A stretch of 12,802 bases of DNA from positions 1-12,802 of the forward strand of contig CAYMWP010000130.1 of NCBI GenBank assembly GCA_964393895.1, given 5' to 3'. This DNA is from B4-G1 sp964393895. Its GTDB lineage: Bacteria > Chloroflexota > Anaerolineae > B4-G1. The translations under genes were made by a program, and so were the position numbers. Position 1 is the first letter of the stretch; every line of letters starts with the position of its first letter. Shown here in pieces: positions 12,558-12,802 of this stretch. Under the pieces are notes generated by a model, which saw nothing but the letters and a program-made list of their open reading frames with translations, was not told where the DNA came from and did no database searches.

Positions 12558-12802
12558 ATGGCTGATCAAAAAACCGTAGAGATCGCCGAGGCCAAGGGCC
12601 GCCCGATGCTCCACTGGGTGGGCAAGCGGCCGCTGGATCACGTCACCGCCTACCCGGCCCAGTTGGTGGAGTGCTTCTCCCCCCTCCCGTCGGACGGGAG
12701 GGGGGCCGGGGGGGCGGGCGACAACCTCCTCTTCCACGGCGACAACAAGGACGTGCTGGCCTGGCTCCTGGCCCACGGCTACCGGGGGAAGGTGAACCTG
12801 GT
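12558..12802 (+). CDS. Site-specific DNA methyltransferase (type III Mod-like), 5' part
   Basis: The first 81 codons are present and the gene continues past the window. MLHWVGKRPLDHVTAYPAQL and then DNLLFHGDNKDVLAWLL and GYRGKVNLV match the N-terminus of N6-adenine/N4-cytosine methyltransferases of type III Mod-like proteins, in which GDN precedes the catalytic DPPF/Y motif, not yet reached here. AGGAG (12543-12547) lies 10 nt before ATG 12558. Residues 41-54 (SPLPSDGRGAGGAG) are encoded by a palindromic GC-rich insert between these blocks. The enzyme would protect host sites from the Res-like protein encoded at 8809-11436. Target sequence and base are not visible. Confidence 0.82.
   Translation, partial: MADQKTVEIAEAKGRPMLHWVGKRPLDHVTAYPAQLVECFSPLPSDGRGAGGAGDNLLFHGDNKDVLAWLLAHGYRGKVNL
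12679..12705. repeat. 27-nt palindrome in frame within the methyltransferase gene
   Basis: CCCCCCTCCCGTC (12679-12691) and GACGGGAGGGGGG (12693-12705) are perfect reverse complements around a central G. The hairpin is followed by more G/C-rich sequence to about 12718. It lies between two recognisable methyltransferase blocks and is translated as part of SPLPSDGRGAGGAG, so it behaves as a small in-frame insert. Confidence 0.85.

Noticed and set aside
1..12802. CRISPR array, tRNA, rRNA or IS element
   Set aside because: No spaced direct-repeat series, cloverleaf, rRNA-like sequence or transposase was recognised on reading both strands.

Overview
All genes recognised in this 12.8 kb GC-rich bacterial window lie on the + strand, mostly with gaps of a few bases or ATGA/GTGA stop-start overlaps. 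Gene content fits a bacterium with molybdenum (or tungsten) enzymes. Strong codon GC bias, extended -10 promoters of the form TTGTGGTA(T/A)A(A/C)T, heptad GGAGATT spacers and many short nested palindromes recall Chloroflexota (Anaerolineae-like) genomes. That placement is an inference from style, not from a marker gene. Region 1 (1-4585) is a molybdenum cofactor (Moco) block: the end of a probable ABC permease, a ModC/WtpC-type ATPase for molybdate or tungstate uptake, then moaA, moaC, moaD, moaE and moeA. Together they import the oxyanion, convert GTP to cyclic pyranopterin monophosphate (MoaA, MoaC), build the dithiolene (MoaD/MoaE) and insert the metal (MoeA). A MoaB/MogA adenylyltransferase and a MoeB-type activator are not in the window. 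An EamA/DMT-family permease (4591-5550) follows. Region 2 (5551-8725) begins with a gene-free stretch of about 350 bp that holds a plausible promoter and a highly structured leader, probably a riboswitch-like element. It precedes a four-gene set: a YedE/YeeE-type membrane protein, a 69-residue TusA/SirA-like carrier, a class V aminotransferase-fold cysteine desulfurase/selenocysteine lyase, and a DUF3343 protein. This combination is known from selenium (or reactive sulfur) handling for selenium-dependent molybdenum hydroxylases, so its place beside a Moco operon is functionally coherent. Region 3 (8726-12802) is a restriction-modification or defence locus behind its own extended -10 promoter: an 875-residue DEAH helicase with a C-terminal PD-(D/E)XK nuclease (type III Res-like), a separate DUF91/NucS-like PD-(D/E)XK protein, and the first 81 codons of a DNA methyltransferase that runs off the window. 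The most unusual structural theme is a set of short nested palindromes. Intergenic copies lie at 1134-1166, 7285-7314 and 8757-8771. Two further palindromes lie in frame inside the helicase-nuclease (10518-10550) and methyltransferase (12679-12705) genes, where they are translated. Heptad GGAGAYT repeats at the moaC/moaD and moaD/moaE junctions also extend the MoaC protein.
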